64,000 bases of DNA from Pseudomonas sp. PICF141 (GCF_002286815.1 NZ_MUNM01000043.1:1-64000); one strand, 5' to 3'. Shown: positions 17,148-26,173, numbered from the stretch's first letter. Notes: generated by a model from the sequence alone, not told the origin. Numbers and translations are program-made.

Positions 17148-18238
17148 GGCTGCACCTTCATGGCAAACGCCTTGAGCACGAGTTTGAGCAATTCGTTGTG
17201 CCGATAACTGCCATCGCGATCATCGCCGTAGCGCACGATCACCAGCTTTTCGCTGGGAATCACGTACATTGCCTGCCCCCAATGGCCCAGCGCGGCAAAG
17301 GTATCGGCGGGCGCATCGGGCCAGGGATGGGTTGCGCCCTCCACCGCGCGATTGAGCCACCAATGCCCGCCGGGTACCGCTTCATCCTGATTGGCTTGAT
17401 AGCCAGCGAACGGTTCACGACTGAAGTCGACCCAGTCCTTGGGCAGCAATTGCCGCTCACGCCACCGACCGTCGCGCGCCATCAACAGGCCGACCCGCGC
17501 CAGGTCCCGGGCAGTGAGATAGGCGTAGGACGATGCGACAAACGTACCCGTGGCATCCACTTCCCACACCGCGCTGCGAATCCCCAAGGGTTCGAACAGC
17601 GCGGTCCATGGATAATCCGGATAACGGGCCGGGCCGACGATGGTTTTCAGCGCGGCGGACAGCAGGTTGCTGTCGCCACTGGAGTAGCGGAATGCCTGAC
17701 CGGGTTTGGCATATTCGTCGTGGTTGGCAGTGAACGCGGCCATGTCGCGATGTCCACGGGTGTAGAGCATGGCCACCACCGAGGACTTCAATGGGGCATA
17801 TTCATAATCTTCCTGCCAGTCCAAACCCGAGGCCCAGTGCAGCAGGTCGGCCATGGTCATGGCGGGGTGTTTTTCCAGCGCGGGATAGAATTTGCGCACC
17901 GGATCCTGGAGTTTGAACAACCCTTCGCCATAGGCCACACCCAGCACCGCGCCCATCACGCTTTTGCTGATGGACCAGGTCAGGTGCGGCGTTTGTGCAG
18001 TGGTCGGGCCGGCGTAGCGTTCGTAAATCAGTTGGCCGTCGCGGATCACCAGCAAGGCATCGGTGCGAATGCCTTGGTGAGTGGCATCGTCGCGGGGCGC
18101 GAAGGCGTAGTTCTCCAGGGCTTGAAGTGCCGGACCGGTGATTTTCGGGCCGGGCGACCATTGCTCGGCCGGCCAGTTTTCGGCCTGGGCTGTGAGGCTG
18201 AGCAGCAGCATGTAAATCAGGGACAAGCCTTTGAACAT
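17144..18238 (-). CDS. Exported class C beta-lactamase-fold serine hydrolase
   Basis: A 364-residue periplasmic protein with a signal peptide (about 1-19). The fold is that of class C beta-lactamases and 6-aminohexanoate-dimer hydrolase (NylB-like). The catalytic SxxK is Ser89-Ile-Ser-Lys92 in LTWSISKSV. A Tyr in FRYSSGDSNLL is the likely general base, and GHWGQAMYVIP carries the third motif. Substrate unknown; cell-wall peptides, esters or amides are all possible. Followed with a 4-nt overlap by the Cys-motif membrane protein. Confidence 0.87.
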   Translation of the reverse strand: MFKGLSLIYMLLLSLTAQAENWPAEQWSPGPKITGPALQALENYAFAPRDDATHQGIRTDALLVIRDGQLIYERYAGPTTAQTPHLTWSISKSVMGAVLGVAYGEGLFKLQDPVRKFYPALEKHPAMTMADLLHWASGLDWQEDYEYAPLKSSVVAMLYTRGHRDMAAFTANHDEYAKPGQAFRYSSGDSNLLSAALKTIVGPARYPDYPWTALFEPLGIRSAVWEVDATGTFVASSYAYLTARDLARVGLLMARDGRWRERQLLPKDWVDFSREPFAGYQANQDEAVPGGHWWLNRAVEGATHPWPDAPADTFAALGHWGQAMYVIPSEKLVIVRYGDDRDGSYRHNELLKLVLKAFAMKVQP

Positions 18239-18319
18239 GAGGGGCGCTCGGAGGGATGAACCTGCAGAGCCTAGTCGAGCTAGATGACAGTTTTTGAATT
18301 TGCGTCGTCCAAGAGATCG

Positions 18320-18394
18320 CCTTCGCGGGCAAGCCTCGCTCCTACAGGATTTGTGCCGGATGCGATTTGTAGGAGCGAGGCTTGCCCGCGAAGG
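18320..18394. repeat. Inverted REP pair (CTTCGCGGGCAAGC family)
   Basis: CCTTCGCGGGCAAGCCTCGC and its reverse complement, with the loop AGGATTTGTGCCGGATGCGATTT between. Lies between two genes transcribed on the minus strand. Confidence 0.85.
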
Positions 18395-18406
18395 GTCCCT
18401 TCAGCC

Positions 18407-19288
18407 TTATAACAATCCCGCCAACGCCTTGGCCAACCGCTTGCCCCGCGCCCCTGCCGCCAAATCCATCACCGCCTGATCGCGCTGCCACATCTGCGCC
18501 CATTGTGGCGGGCCATCGGCCAGGGCCTGGTTCACTTCAGTCTTGAGCCCGTCGAACTGCGCAAACAACCCGCCCAGCAACACATGCCCCGCCGGATTGT
18601 TCGGCGCCTGGCGGCTGACCTCCGCGCACCCGGCCAGCAGCGCCAGCAAGCGCAGTTGCAAGGTTTGTGGCCAGTCGCTGTCCTGCCCGACGCCGAACAG
18701 CCACGCCGTCATGGCACTCAGCACATAGATGTCTTCCAGGGTGCGGAACGGTTTGACGTACGCATCCCAGCCATCGCCGGCGAGCAATTCACACAGCGCG
18801 TTATCGAGAAACAACCGGCCGTGACCTATGTCCGGCATCAATGGCATCGGCGCGAGTTTTTCCAGACGCACACCCGGTTCGCCGGGGTAAACCACCGCAA
18901 GGTTCAAGCGCGGCGTTTCGCCGGGTTCTTCACTGCGGGCGGCGACCAGCAACCAGTCGGCAGCATCGCCGGCGGTGACGAAATCCTTGCGCCCGCTCAG
19001 GCGCAGATCGCGCAGCCGGGTTTGCATGTCTGCCACTCGCAAGCTGCGCTGTTCAGTCGCGCACAACGCGCCGAGGCTCAGCGGCGCGCTCGGCCAGAGC
19101 ATGCGCAACGCCGCCTGATAGCCCACCAGAAACGCCAGCCCTGGCGTCGCCATCAGCCGTCCACCGACCACCGCCAATTCGAACGGCGACACCGCGCCCA
19201 ATTGTTGCAACAAGCTTGCAAAACCTTCCCCCAGATCAGGATTGACGGGCAGACGATCACGGCGTTTCAACAGGGTTTGCCAGGGCAT
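18407..19288 (-). CDS. Acyl-CoA dehydrogenase-like protein, short and divergent
   Basis: A 293-residue protein with the look of an acyl-CoA dehydrogenase fold (ELAVVGGRLMATPGLAFLVGYQAALRML, then a beta region DFVTAGDAADWLLVAARS... LNLAVVYPGEPGVRLEKL, then a helical C-terminus). It is about 80-90 residues shorter than the usual ~380 and shows no obvious catalytic Glu or strong FAD motif. It may be a degenerate or non-catalytic member. AAGGAG six nt before the ATG at 19288 decides the start. It is divergent from olsB. Confidence 0.65.
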   Translation of the reverse strand: MPWQTLLKRRDRLPVNPDLGEGFASLLQQLGAVSPFELAVVGGRLMATPGLAFLVGYQAALRMLWPSAPLSLGALCATEQRSLRVADMQTRLRDLRLSGRKDFVTAGDAADWLLVAARSEEPGETPRLNLAVVYPGEPGVRLEKLAPMPLMPDIGHGRLFLDNALCELLAGDGWDAYVKPFRTLEDIYVLSAMTAWLFGVGQDSDWPQTLQLRLLALLAGCAEVSRQAPNNPAGHVLLGGLFAQFDGLKTEVNQALADGPPQWAQMWQRDQAVMDLAAGARGKRLAKALAGLL

Positions 19289-19442
19289 AAGAGGCTCCTT
19301 GTGGGCTGTCATATAAGCATCACCAAAGCTTCATGGCGATGACACCGGGGCTACATAGCCTGACTTTGCACAACACGGCTGCATAAAGAAAGTCGATCGG
19401 CTGTAACCCAAGACGGGTGGCCAGCCCGTACGGAGACTCACA

Positions 19443-20198
19443 ATGACTCAGATCGCCCGCATCAGCGACACCGGCAATGAACGCCGCCTGCAAGCCGAAC
19501 GCCTGGTGGGCGCCGAGGCGTTGCAGGAAGCCCAGGCCTTGCGCTTCACCGTATTCAGCGGCGAATTCAACGCCAAGCTGAAAGGCGCGGAGCTGGGCCT
19601 GGACATGGACGACTATGATGTTCACTGCGCCCACATCGGCGTGCGTGACTTGAACACCGGGCGCCTGGTGGCGACCACCCGTTTGCTCGATCACACAGCG
19701 GCCAGCAGCCTGGGCAAGTTCTACAGCGAAGAAGAATTCCGCCTGCATGGTCTGGTTCATTTGAAAGGCCCGATCCTGGAAATCGGTCGCACTTGCGTTG
19801 ACCCGGCCTACCGCAATGGCGGCACTATCGCCGTGCTCTGGGGTGAACTGGCCGACGTGCTGAACCAGGGCGGCTACAGCTATCTGATGGGGTGCGCGAG
19901 CATTCCGATGCAGGACGGCGGCATCCAGGCCCACGCGATCATGCAGCGCCTGCGCGAACGTTACCTGTGCACCGAATACTTGCGCGCCGAACCGAAGAAG
20001 CCACTGCCGACGCTGGATATTCCGTCCAACGTCATCGCCGAAATGCCGCCGCTGCTCAAGGCCTACATGCGCCTGGGCGCTAAAATCTGCGGCGAGCCGT
20101 GCTGGGACGAAGACTTCCAGGTGGCCGACGTGTTCATTCTGCTCAAGCGTGACGAGCTCTGCCCACGTTACGCCAAGCACTTCAAGGCGGCTGTGTAA
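19443..20198 (+). CDS. olsB: Ornithine N-acyltransferase OlsB
   Basis: A 251-residue GNAT-like acyltransferase. It resembles Ols[27 protein letters not shown], then [30 protein letters not shown] and [11 protein letters not shown]. OlsB transfers a 3-hydroxyacyl group from ACP to the alpha-amino group of ornithine, making lyso-ornithine lipid. The following gene, which overlaps by 1 nt, is the PlsC-like second acyltransferase, which completes the pathway. In many bacteria ornithine lipids replace phospholipids when phosphate is scarce; no Pho box was recognised here. Confidence 0.92.
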   Translation: MTQIARISDTGNERRLQAERLVGAEALQEAQALRFTVFSGEFNAKLKGAELGLDMDDYDVHCAHIGVRDLNTGRLVATTRLLDHTAASSLGKFYSEEEFRLHGLVHLKGPILEIGRTCVDPAYRNGGTIAVLWGELADVLNQGGYSYLMGCASIPMQDGGIQAHAIMQRLRERYLCTEYLRAEPKKPLPTLDIPSNVIAEMPPLLKAYMRLGAKICGEPCWDEDFQVADVFILLKRDELCPRYAKHFKAAV

Positions 20199-20992
20199 TG
20201 AGCCGCTTGCGGGTGTATGCGCGGATCGCGCGAGTGCTTTTGGTGGTGGCGCTGGGCTTGAGCATGGCCAGTGTGTTCGGGTTGTTCGAGCGACTGGGAA
20301 TGGCCCATTCGATGGTTCGTCGCCAGCGCTGGTCGCGGTTTTTCATGGCGCGGCTGAGCAATGCCCTGCCCTTCCGCGTCACCGTCCATGGTGAATTACC
20401 ACAGGCGCCGATGCTCTGGGTCAGTAATCACGTGTCCTGGACCGATATTCCATTGCTGGGCATGCTCACGCCATTGTCGTTCCTGTCCAAGGCCGAAGTG
20501 CGCACCTGGCCGGTGGCGGGCTGGTTGGCCGCCAAGGCTGGCAGCCTGTTCATTCGTCGTGGTTCAGGCGACAGTCAGTTGATCCGCAAACAGATGACCC
20601 GCCATCTGGAACAAGAGCACCCGCTGCTGATGTTTCCCGAAGGCACCACCACCGACGGCCGCTCGCTGCGTACGTTTCATGGTCGTTTGCTGTCCGCGGC
20701 GATCGATTCCGAAGTGGCGCTGCAACCGGTGGCGATTCGTTATCTGCGCAATGGCGAGCTCGATACCCTGGCACCGTTCATTGGCGACGATGATTTGCTC
20801 TCACACCTGATGCGCTTGTTCGCCAATGATCGGGGCGAGGTGGAGATTCACCTGCTCAAGCCGATCGAGTGCCAGAACCGGGAACGTGCGGCGCTGGCGT
20901 TCGAAGCGCAGCAGGTGGTGCAGAAGGCGTTGTTCGGTGAAGTCGCAAAACCTGCCGAGCCACGGCGTGCCGGCGAATTGATCGCTGCCTGA
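20198..20992 (+). CDS. olsA: Lyso-ornithine lipid O-acyltransferase OlsA
   Basis: A 264-residue PlsC-family (PF01553) membrane-associated acyltransferase. An N-terminal hydrophobic helix is followed by the HX4D motif NHVSWTDIP, then FIRRGSGDS, and the FPEGTTTDG motif. In this context it acylates the 3-hydroxyl of lyso-ornithine lipid made by OlsB; the upstream gene ends in ATG overlap (TAATG), showing translational coupling. An acyl-glycerol-3-phosphate acyltransferase role alone is less likely given the neighbour. Confidence 0.9.
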   Translation: MSRLRVYARIARVLLVVALGLSMASVFGLFERLGMAHSMVRRQRWSRFFMARLSNALPFRVTVHGELPQAPMLWVSNHVSWTDIPLLGMLTPLSFLSKAEVRTWPVAGWLAAKAGSLFIRRGSGDSQLIRKQMTRHLEQEHPLLMFPEGTTTDGRSLRTFHGRLLSAAIDSEVALQPVAIRYLRNGELDTLAPFIGDDDLLSHLMRLFANDRGEVEIHLLKPIECQNRERAALAFEAQQVVQKALFGEVAKPAEPRRAGELIAA

Positions 20993-21029
20993 ATCTGCTT
21001 CTGCAAATCTGCTTCTGCATCTGCTTCTG
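20992..21029. repeat. Short tandem repeat (ATCTGCTTCTGCA)
   Basis: About three imperfect direct copies of ATCTGCTTCTGCA directly after the olsA stop codon and before a REP pair. Confidence 0.6.
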
Positions 21030-21100
21030 TAGGAGCGAGGCTTGCCCGCGAAGCTTTTGGCGCCCTCAAGGGCCTCTTCGCGGGCAAGCCTCGCTCCTAC
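21029..21100. repeat. Inverted REP pair (CTTCGCGGGCAAGC family)
   Basis: GTAGGAGCGAGGCTTGCCCG at the left and its reverse complement at the right, with a short GCGCCCTCAAGGGC-like inner stem. It sits between convergent olsA and acpH and may act as a bidirectional transcription end. Confidence 0.85.
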
Positions 21101-21111
21101 GGGGATGTGTG

Positions 21112-21681
21112 TTAGCGATTCTGCGCGAATGCCTGCAACTCGGGATAGAACAACCGGAAATCCTCGCTCAGCGGTTCATACAACCGTCGCAATTCCTGCA
21201 TCGCGCCGGCCAGTTCCTCGGGCCGGGTCAACCTGCGCGAAATCCCTCGTAATACCTGCTCAAGCACTTCGAACTCCTGATATGAACCCAGCCAATCATT
21301 GGCCACCATGTGCGGCGCAATCTTCGCCAGGCGCTCCGGCAACTGCGATTCGGCGGACAACACCCGGTACACGTCGCAAGTGAATTGTGCGAGCGGACGG
21401 TCGGCATAGCGCATCCAGTCCCGCGCCAGGCAATGGTCGAAAAACACATCGAGCACGATGCCGGCGTACCGCCGGCGAGTGATGGAAAACCGTGACAGGG
21501 CGATGTCCACCTGCGGATGGCGATCGGTAAACACGTCGATGCTGCGATGCAACTGAATGGCCGCTTCGATCTCCGGATCGAACTGCCCTTGCAGCCGCCC
21601 TTTGACGAAATCGCCATACAGACTGCCGAGCAGTTGACCGGGGCGCTGGCCACCGAGGTGCAGATGTGCGAGATAGTTCAT
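21112..21681 (-). CDS. acpH: Acyl carrier protein phosphodiesterase AcpH-like
   Basis: A 189-residue protein of the AcpH/DUF479 family (PF04336), an HD-domain-like all-helical hydrolase. It begins MNYLAHLHLG and contains GSLYGDFVKGR, IQLHRSIDVFTDRHP and ILDVFFDHCLARDW-like stretches (here VLDVFFDHCLARDW), which carry the His/Asp metal ligands. AcpH removes 4'-phosphopantetheine from ACP. It is convergent with olsA and divergent from the ArsR-type regulator. Confidence 0.9.
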   Translation of the reverse strand: MNYLAHLHLGGQRPGQLLGSLYGDFVKGRLQGQFDPEIEAAIQLHRSIDVFTDRHPQVDIALSRFSITRRRYAGIVLDVFFDHCLARDWMRYADRPLAQFTCDVYRVLSAESQLPERLAKIAPHMVANDWLGSYQEFEVLEQVLRGISRRLTRPEELAGAMQELRRLYEPLSEDFRLFYPELQAFAQNR

Positions 21682-21707
21682 GCGCGCAGCTTAGCACTGC
21701 GTCATCC

Positions 21708-21811
21708 ATATCGTTATAACCCGATATACCGATTCATGCGGTCATCAGACCAAAATCATATTGGTATATCGCGAAGTACCGATTTAAAGTTCGCCTCATC
21801 GCGATATAGCG
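21708..21811 (+). promoter_or_regulatory. Repeated CGATAT-core operator-like motifs
   Basis: Four copies of the 6-base core CGATAT or its complement lie between acpH and the ArsR-type gene: ATATCG at 21708-21713, CGATATACC at 21722-21730, GGTATATCG at 21763-21771, CGATATAGCG at 21802-21811. The middle two form a perfect 9-bp inverted repeat. The position just upstream of a regulator suggests autoregulation by the ArsR-type protein; this is inference. Confidence 0.55.
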
Positions 21812-21835
21812 TTTTACTCATCACGAGCCCACACC

Positions 21836-22156
21836 ATGACCATCGACCTCGACGAAATAATAAAAGCGCTGGCACACCCAGTACGCCGAGACATCCTCAT
21901 CTGGCTGAAAGACCCCAAGGTCCAGTTCCCGGAACAGCTCCACAACCATGAGTACGGCATCTGCGCCGGACAGATCGATCAACGCTGCGGCCTGTCGCAG
22001 TCGACCGTGTCCGCCCATTTGGCAACTTTGCAACGGGCCGGACTGATCAGCAGCCAGAAAGCCGGTCAATGGCACTTTTTCAAACGCAACGAGGACGTGA
22101 TTCAGGCGTTCCTCGACGCCATCGTCAAGGAGCTCAGCGCTCCGACAAGGAACTGA
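21836..22156 (+). CDS. ArsR-type winged-helix regulator
   Basis: A 106-residue winged-helix protein. HTH region: IIKALAHPVRRDILIWL, then GLSQSTVSAHLATLQRAGLI (recognition helix) and a wing QWHFFKR. It has only one or two Cys and no ArsR/SmtB CxC metal motif, so the inducer is probably not a metal. It heads an operon with an MFS exporter and an old yellow enzyme. The signal may be an electrophile that the reductase detoxifies; this is inference from gene order. Confidence 0.85.
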   Translation: MTIDLDEIIKALAHPVRRDILIWLKDPKVQFPEQLHNHEYGICAGQIDQRCGLSQSTVSAHLATLQRAGLISSQKAGQWHFFKRNEDVIQAFLDAIVKELSAPTRN

Positions 22157-22158
22157 CA

Positions 22159-23325
22159 ATGCCCCTCTCGCTACTCATTCTGGCCTTGAGCGCCTTCGCC
22201 ATTGGCACCACCGAGTTCGTCATCATGGGCCTGCTACCCGAGGTGGCGGCCGACCTTGGAGTGTCGATCCCCGGCGCAGGCTGGCTGGTGACCGGTTACG
22301 CCCTGGGCGTGGCTATTGGTGCACCGTTCATGGCACTGGCCACCGCCAGACTGCCGCGCAAGGCCGCTTTGGTAGCGTTGATGGGAGTTTTCATCATCGG
22401 CAACCTGCTCTGTGCCCTGGCCAGTGACTACAACGTTTTGATGTTTGCCCGGGTGGTCACCGCGCTGTGCCACGGTGCTTTCTTCGGCATCGGTTCGGTG
22501 GTGGCGGCTGGTCTGGTGCCAGCAAACAAACGTGCATCGGCCGTGGCCCTGATGTTCACCGGCCTGACCCTGGCCAACGTGCTCGGCGTGCCGCTGGGCA
22601 CCGCGCTCGGTCAGGAAGCCGGCTGGCGCTCGACCTTCTGGGCGGTGACCGTGATCGGCGTGATTGCACTGATCGGCCTGATCCGCTTCCTGCCGGCCAA
22701 GCGCGATGAAGAAAAACTCGACATGCGCGCCGAGCTGCGCGCCCTTAAAGGCGCCGGCATTTGGTTGTCGTTGAGCATGACGGCATTGTTCGCTGCCTCG
22801 GTCTTCACTTTGTTCACTTATGTGGCCCCGCTGTTGGGCGAGGTCACTGGGGTTTCGCCCCGCGGCGTGACCTGGACCTTGATGCTCATCGGTCTGGGCC
22901 TGACGGTCGGCAACATCATCGGCGGCAAGCTGGCAGACAAAAGCCTGGCCGCGACGCTGATCGGGGTGTTCGTCGCCATGGCGGTGGTGTCCACCGTGCT
23001 GACCTGGACCAGCATTGCCGTGATCCCGACCGAAATCACCCTGTTCCTCTGGGCCACCGCATGCTTTGCCGCCGTACCCGCGCTGCAAGTGAATGTTGTG
23101 ACCTACGGCAAGGCGGCACCAAACCTGGTATCGACCCTCAACATCGGCGCTTTCAATGTCGGCAACGCACTCGGCGCCTGGGTCGGCGGCAGCGTCATCG
23201 CCCATGGCTTCGGCCTCACCAGCGTACCGCTCGCGGCAGCGGCACTGGCGGTACTCGCCCTGCTGGTGACCCTGATCACTTTCCGTCAGGGCGGCAATGC
23301 CGAACTGGCCCCCGCTACTAACTGA
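22159..23325 (+). CDS. MFS efflux transporter (AraJ/YdhP-like)
   Basis: A 388-residue inner-membrane protein of the drug:H+ antiporter-1 group with twelve predicted helices. The signature IGTTEFVIMGLLPEVAADLGVS is at the N-terminus and the family motif GAPFMALATARLPRKAAL between helices 2 and 3. It follows the regulator stop by 2 nt and precedes an alkene reductase by 21 nt. The three genes look like one operon. The substrate is unknown and should match the regulator ligand. Confidence 0.9.
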   Translation: MPLSLLILALSAFAIGTTEFVIMGLLPEVAADLGVSIPGAGWLVTGYALGVAIGAPFMALATARLPRKAALVALMGVFIIGNLLCALASDYNVLMFARVVTALCHGAFFGIGSVVAAGLVPANKRASAVALMFTGLTLANVLGVPLGTALGQEAGWRSTFWAVTVIGVIALIGLIRFLPAKRDEEKLDMRAELRALKGAGIWLSLSMTALFAASVFTLFTYVAPLLGEVTGVSPRGVTWTLMLIGLGLTVGNIIGGKLADKSLAATLIGVFVAMAVVSTVLTWTSIAVIPTEITLFLWATACFAAVPALQVNVVTYGKAAPNLVSTLNIGAFNVGNALGAWVGGSVIAHGFGLTSVPLAAAALAVLALLVTLITFRQGGNAELAPATN

Positions 23326-23346
23326 TCGCTAAAAGAGAGCTATTTC

Positions 23347-24396
23347 ATGACGACTATTTTCGATCCGATCAAACTGGGTGACCTCGAGCTGGCCAACCGC
23401 ATCATCATGGCGCCACTGACCCGTTGCCGCGCCGATGAAGGCCGTGTGCCAAACGCGCTGATGGCCGAGTACTACGTACAGCGCGCCTCGGCCGGCCTGA
23501 TCCTCAGCGAAGCGACTTCGGTGACGCCAATCGGCGTGGGCTACCCGGATACCCCCGGGATCTGGTCCAACGACCAGGTGCGCGGCTGGAGTAACGTGAC
23601 CAAAGCCATCCACGGCGCGGGCGGCAAAATCTTCCTGCAACTGTGGCACGTGGGCCGGATTTCCCATCCCTTGTACCTGAACGGCGAAGCACCGGTCGCG
23701 CCGAGTGCCATCCAGCCTAAAGGTCATGTCAGCCTGGTGCGCCCATTGGCCGACTTCCCGACCCCGCGCGCCCTGGAAACCGCAGAAATCGCCGACATCA
23801 TCGACGCTTACCGCGTCGGTGCCGAAAACGCCAAGGCTGCCGGTTTCGACGGTGTGGAAATCCACAGCGCCAACGGTTACCTGCTCGACCAGTTTCTGCA
23901 AAGCAGCACCAACCAGCGCACCGACAACTATGGCGGCTCCCTGGAAAACCGTGCGCGCCTGTTGCTGGAAGTCACCGATGCCGCCATCGAAATCTGGGGC
24001 GCGGGCCGCGTGGGTGTGCATCTGTCACCACGTGCCGATCTGCATGACATGGGCGACGACAACCTGTCCGAGACCTTCACTTACGTCGCTCGTGAACTGG
24101 GCAAACGCGGCATCGCCTTTATTTGCTCGCGCGAGAAAGAAGCCGGCGACAGCCTCGGCCCACAATTGAAAGAAGCCTTCGGTGGCCCATACATCGCCAA
24201 CGAACGCTTTACCAAGGACAGCGCCAACGAGTGGCTGGCCAGCGGCAAGGCTGACGCAGTGGCATTCGGGGTACCGTTTATTGCCAACCCGGACTTGCCG
24301 GCGCGTTTGAAGGCCGATGCGCCGTTGAACGAGGCGCGTCCGGAACTGTTCTATGCGAAGGGGCCGGTGGGTTACATCGATTACCCGACGCTGTAA
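23347..24396 (+). CDS. Old yellow enzyme alkene reductase (XenB/NemA-like)
   Basis: A 349-residue FMN-dependent TIM-barrel oxidoreductase. Motifs: NRIIMAPLTRCRA, WHVGRISHP, and the active-site HSANGYLLDQFLQ with its His/Asn pair, plus QRTDNYGGSLENR. It reduces activated C=C bonds and often nitro compounds such as nitroglycerin, using NADPH. The nearest characterised proteins I recall are XenB from Pseudomonas and NemA. A terminator follows. It closes the regulator-MFS-reductase operon, so it likely handles the compound exported by the MFS protein. Confidence 0.92.
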   Translation: MTTIFDPIKLGDLELANRIIMAPLTRCRADEGRVPNALMAEYYVQRASAGLILSEATSVTPIGVGYPDTPGIWSNDQVRGWSNVTKAIHGAGGKIFLQLWHVGRISHPLYLNGEAPVAPSAIQPKGHVSLVRPLADFPTPRALETAEIADIIDAYRVGAENAKAAGFDGVEIHSANGYLLDQFLQSSTNQRTDNYGGSLENRARLLLEVTDAAIEIWGAGRVGVHLSPRADLHDMGDDNLSETFTYVARELGKRGIAFICSREKEAGDSLGPQLKEAFGGPYIANERFTKDSANEWLASGKADAVAFGVPFIANPDLPARLKADAPLNEARPELFYAKGPVGYIDYPTL

Positions 24397-24413
24397 ACAT
24401 CTGCCGTTGAAAT

Positions 24414-24449
24414 GCAAAAGCCCCGACTCGAAAGAGCCGGGGCTTTTGC
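24414..24449 (+). terminator. Rho-independent terminator of the OYE operon
   Basis: GCAAAAGCCCCGACTC ... GAGCCGGGGCTTTTGC forms a long GC stem with a 4-base AAAG-type loop and a T run. It lies 18 nt after the reductase stop and is symmetrical enough to stop the convergent eamA transcript too. Confidence 0.85.
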
Positions 24450-24456
24450 GTTGGAA

Positions 24457-24485
24457 GATCAAAAGATCGCAGCCTTCGGCAGCTC
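24457..24485. repeat. Single REP element (GATCGCAGCCTTCGGCAGCTC family)
   Basis: AGATCAAAAGATCGCAGCCT followed by TCGGCAGCTC; single copy of the element seen as a pair at 32259-32340. Confidence 0.75.
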
Positions 24486-24493
24486 AGATCTTG

Positions 24494-25378
24494 TCAGCGC
24501 TTGCGCTGTCCCCACGCGACCACAAGACCACTGAGGCAAATCACCGTGATACCGATCACGCCGAAGCTGTCCGGGGTATGGTCGAAGATCAAATACCCAT
24601 ACATCCCCGCAAACAGGATCTGCCCATAACTGAACGGTGCCAGCATCGCCGGCGCCGCATGGCGGAAGGCCTGGGTCAACAACATGTGACCGAGCATGCC
24701 GCAAGTGCCCAGCCCGATCATGAACAGGCCGTGCAGCCACGTTGGCGTGCTCCAGAAAAACGGCACCAACGCAGTCATCACCAGGCTGTTGAGAATACCG
24801 GTCAGAAAATTACTGGTGGTCGGGCTGTCGATACCGCTGAGCAGGCGGGTGACCAATTGATAGAAGCCAAAACACAACGCCGAACACAGCGGCAGCAGAA
24901 TCGCCGGGGTAAACAGCGCACCACCAGGCCGTACGACGATCAGCACGCCAACAAACCCACCCAGCACCGCCAGCCATTGGTTACGCGTCACCCGCTCATG
25001 CAGCAACGGCACCGACAGCGCCGTCACTAATAATGGCGCAAGGAAGTTAACGGCCGTGGCTTCGGCCAAGGGGATGTATCGCAGACCGGTGGTGAAAAAC
25101 AGGCTGGTGCCAATCAGGCACAGGGCCCGCAGCAATTGCAAACCGGGCCGTTTGGTGCGCACCACCGCTGAAAAACCAGTGCGTGGCACGAAAATCATCA
25201 GCATCAACACGGTGTGCACCACGTAGCGTGCCCATACCACCATCACGATCGGATAAAACCCGGACAGGTATTTGGACAACGTATCGTGACTGGCGAATAA
25301 CAACACCGCCAGGCAAATCAGTGCGATGCCCTTGATTGGCTGCTCGGCGCCTTTGTACCCGGGGTTGTTAACACTCAT
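24494..25378 (-). CDS. EamA/DMT-family inner-membrane transporter
   Basis: A 294-residue protein with ten predicted helices in two EamA repeats. The start IKGIALICLAVLLFASHDTLSKYL fits the family, as does YIPLAEATAVNFLAPLLVTAL near residue 105, which ends helix 4, and the C-terminal GVIGITVICLSGLVV. Members export amino acids, nucleosides or metabolites; the substrate is not predictable. Single gene convergent with the OYE operon. Confidence 0.87.
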   Translation of the reverse strand: MSVNNPGYKGAEQPIKGIALICLAVLLFASHDTLSKYLSGFYPIVMVVWARYVVHTVLMLMIFVPRTGFSAVVRTKRPGLQLLRALCLIGTSLFFTTGLRYIPLAEATAVNFLAPLLVTALSVPLLHERVTRNQWLAVLGGFVGVLIVVRPGGALFTPAILLPLCSALCFGFYQLVTRLLSGIDSPTTSNFLTGILNSLVMTALVPFFWSTPTWLHGLFMIGLGTCGMLGHMLLTQAFRHAAPAMLAPFSYGQILFAGMYGYLIFDHTPDSFGVIGITVICLSGLVVAWGQRKR

Positions 25379-25540
25379 TCACACACTCGACACAAAACTC
25401 CTACAAAATACGTAGCTCGCTACCTATCAACTCGGCGAACGTCCCTATATAAAAGCACCCCATTACAAAAAGGCGAATGAAGCGAAGACATCTCCTCGCT
25501 TCAAACCTTGACACAACCGGATCCAATTACGCATTTTGTT

Positions 25541-26173
25541 TCATTTGCGCAGGCTGGGACTCAAGCGCAGCATATCCAACCCTGTATCGGCGCAGCGCTC
25601 GGCTTCGGTGTGCAGTTGAAAACTGTCGGGAGCCAATAGCCACTGATACAGAATGCCATCGATGTACGCATGCAGGCTGATGGCCGCGCGGGCCGTGTCG
25701 AGGTCTTTCGGCAACTGCCCGCGATTCACCGCATTACTCAGGGCCAGTGCGATTCGCACATTGCAATCGAGACTGACCGTCCGGCGCTGCTGGCGCAGGT
25801 CGCACATTTCATCGGTGAATTCGCACTTATGGAACAGAATCTCATTGATGCGTCGGGTTTTCGGGTCCAGGGCAACTTGATGAAACAGATGAATCAACAG
25901 CTTGCGCATACAGCCCAGCGGATCGAGTTCATCTTCGCTTTCACTGGCCTTGGCCATTTCATCCAGCGGCTCATGCAAGGTATCGAGCATCGCCTGCAGC
26001 AGATCCGCCTTGTTGCTGAAATGCCAGTAGATGGCCCCACGAGTCACACCGGCCAGGTTAGCGATATCGGCCAGTGTCGTGCGGGCCACGCCCCGCTCGA
26101 AAAAGGCTTTTTCTGCCGCTTCGAGTATCTGGCTTCGGGTTTCTTGAGCTTCCTCTTTGGTACGACGGACCAT
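25541..26173 (-). CDS. emhR: TetR-family repressor EmhR/TtgR
   Basis: A 210-residue TetR-family protein, the same length as TtgR of P. putida. [28 protein letters not shown] at about 31-55 with the start [17 protein letters not shown]. It is divergent from the emhABC operon and should repress it and itself by binding the intergenic operator; drugs and flavonoid-like ligands release related repressors. Assignment relies on gene order plus the operator match. Confidence 0.92.
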   Translation of the reverse strand: MVRRTKEEAQETRSQILEAAEKAFFERGVARTTLADIANLAGVTRGAIYWHFSNKADLLQAMLDTLHEPLDEMAKASESEDELDPLGCMRKLLIHLFHQVALDPKTRRINEILFHKCEFTDEMCDLRQQRRTVSLDCNVRIALALSNAVNRGQLPKDLDTARAAISLHAYIDGILYQWLLAPDSFQLHTEAERCADTGLDMLRLSPSLRK

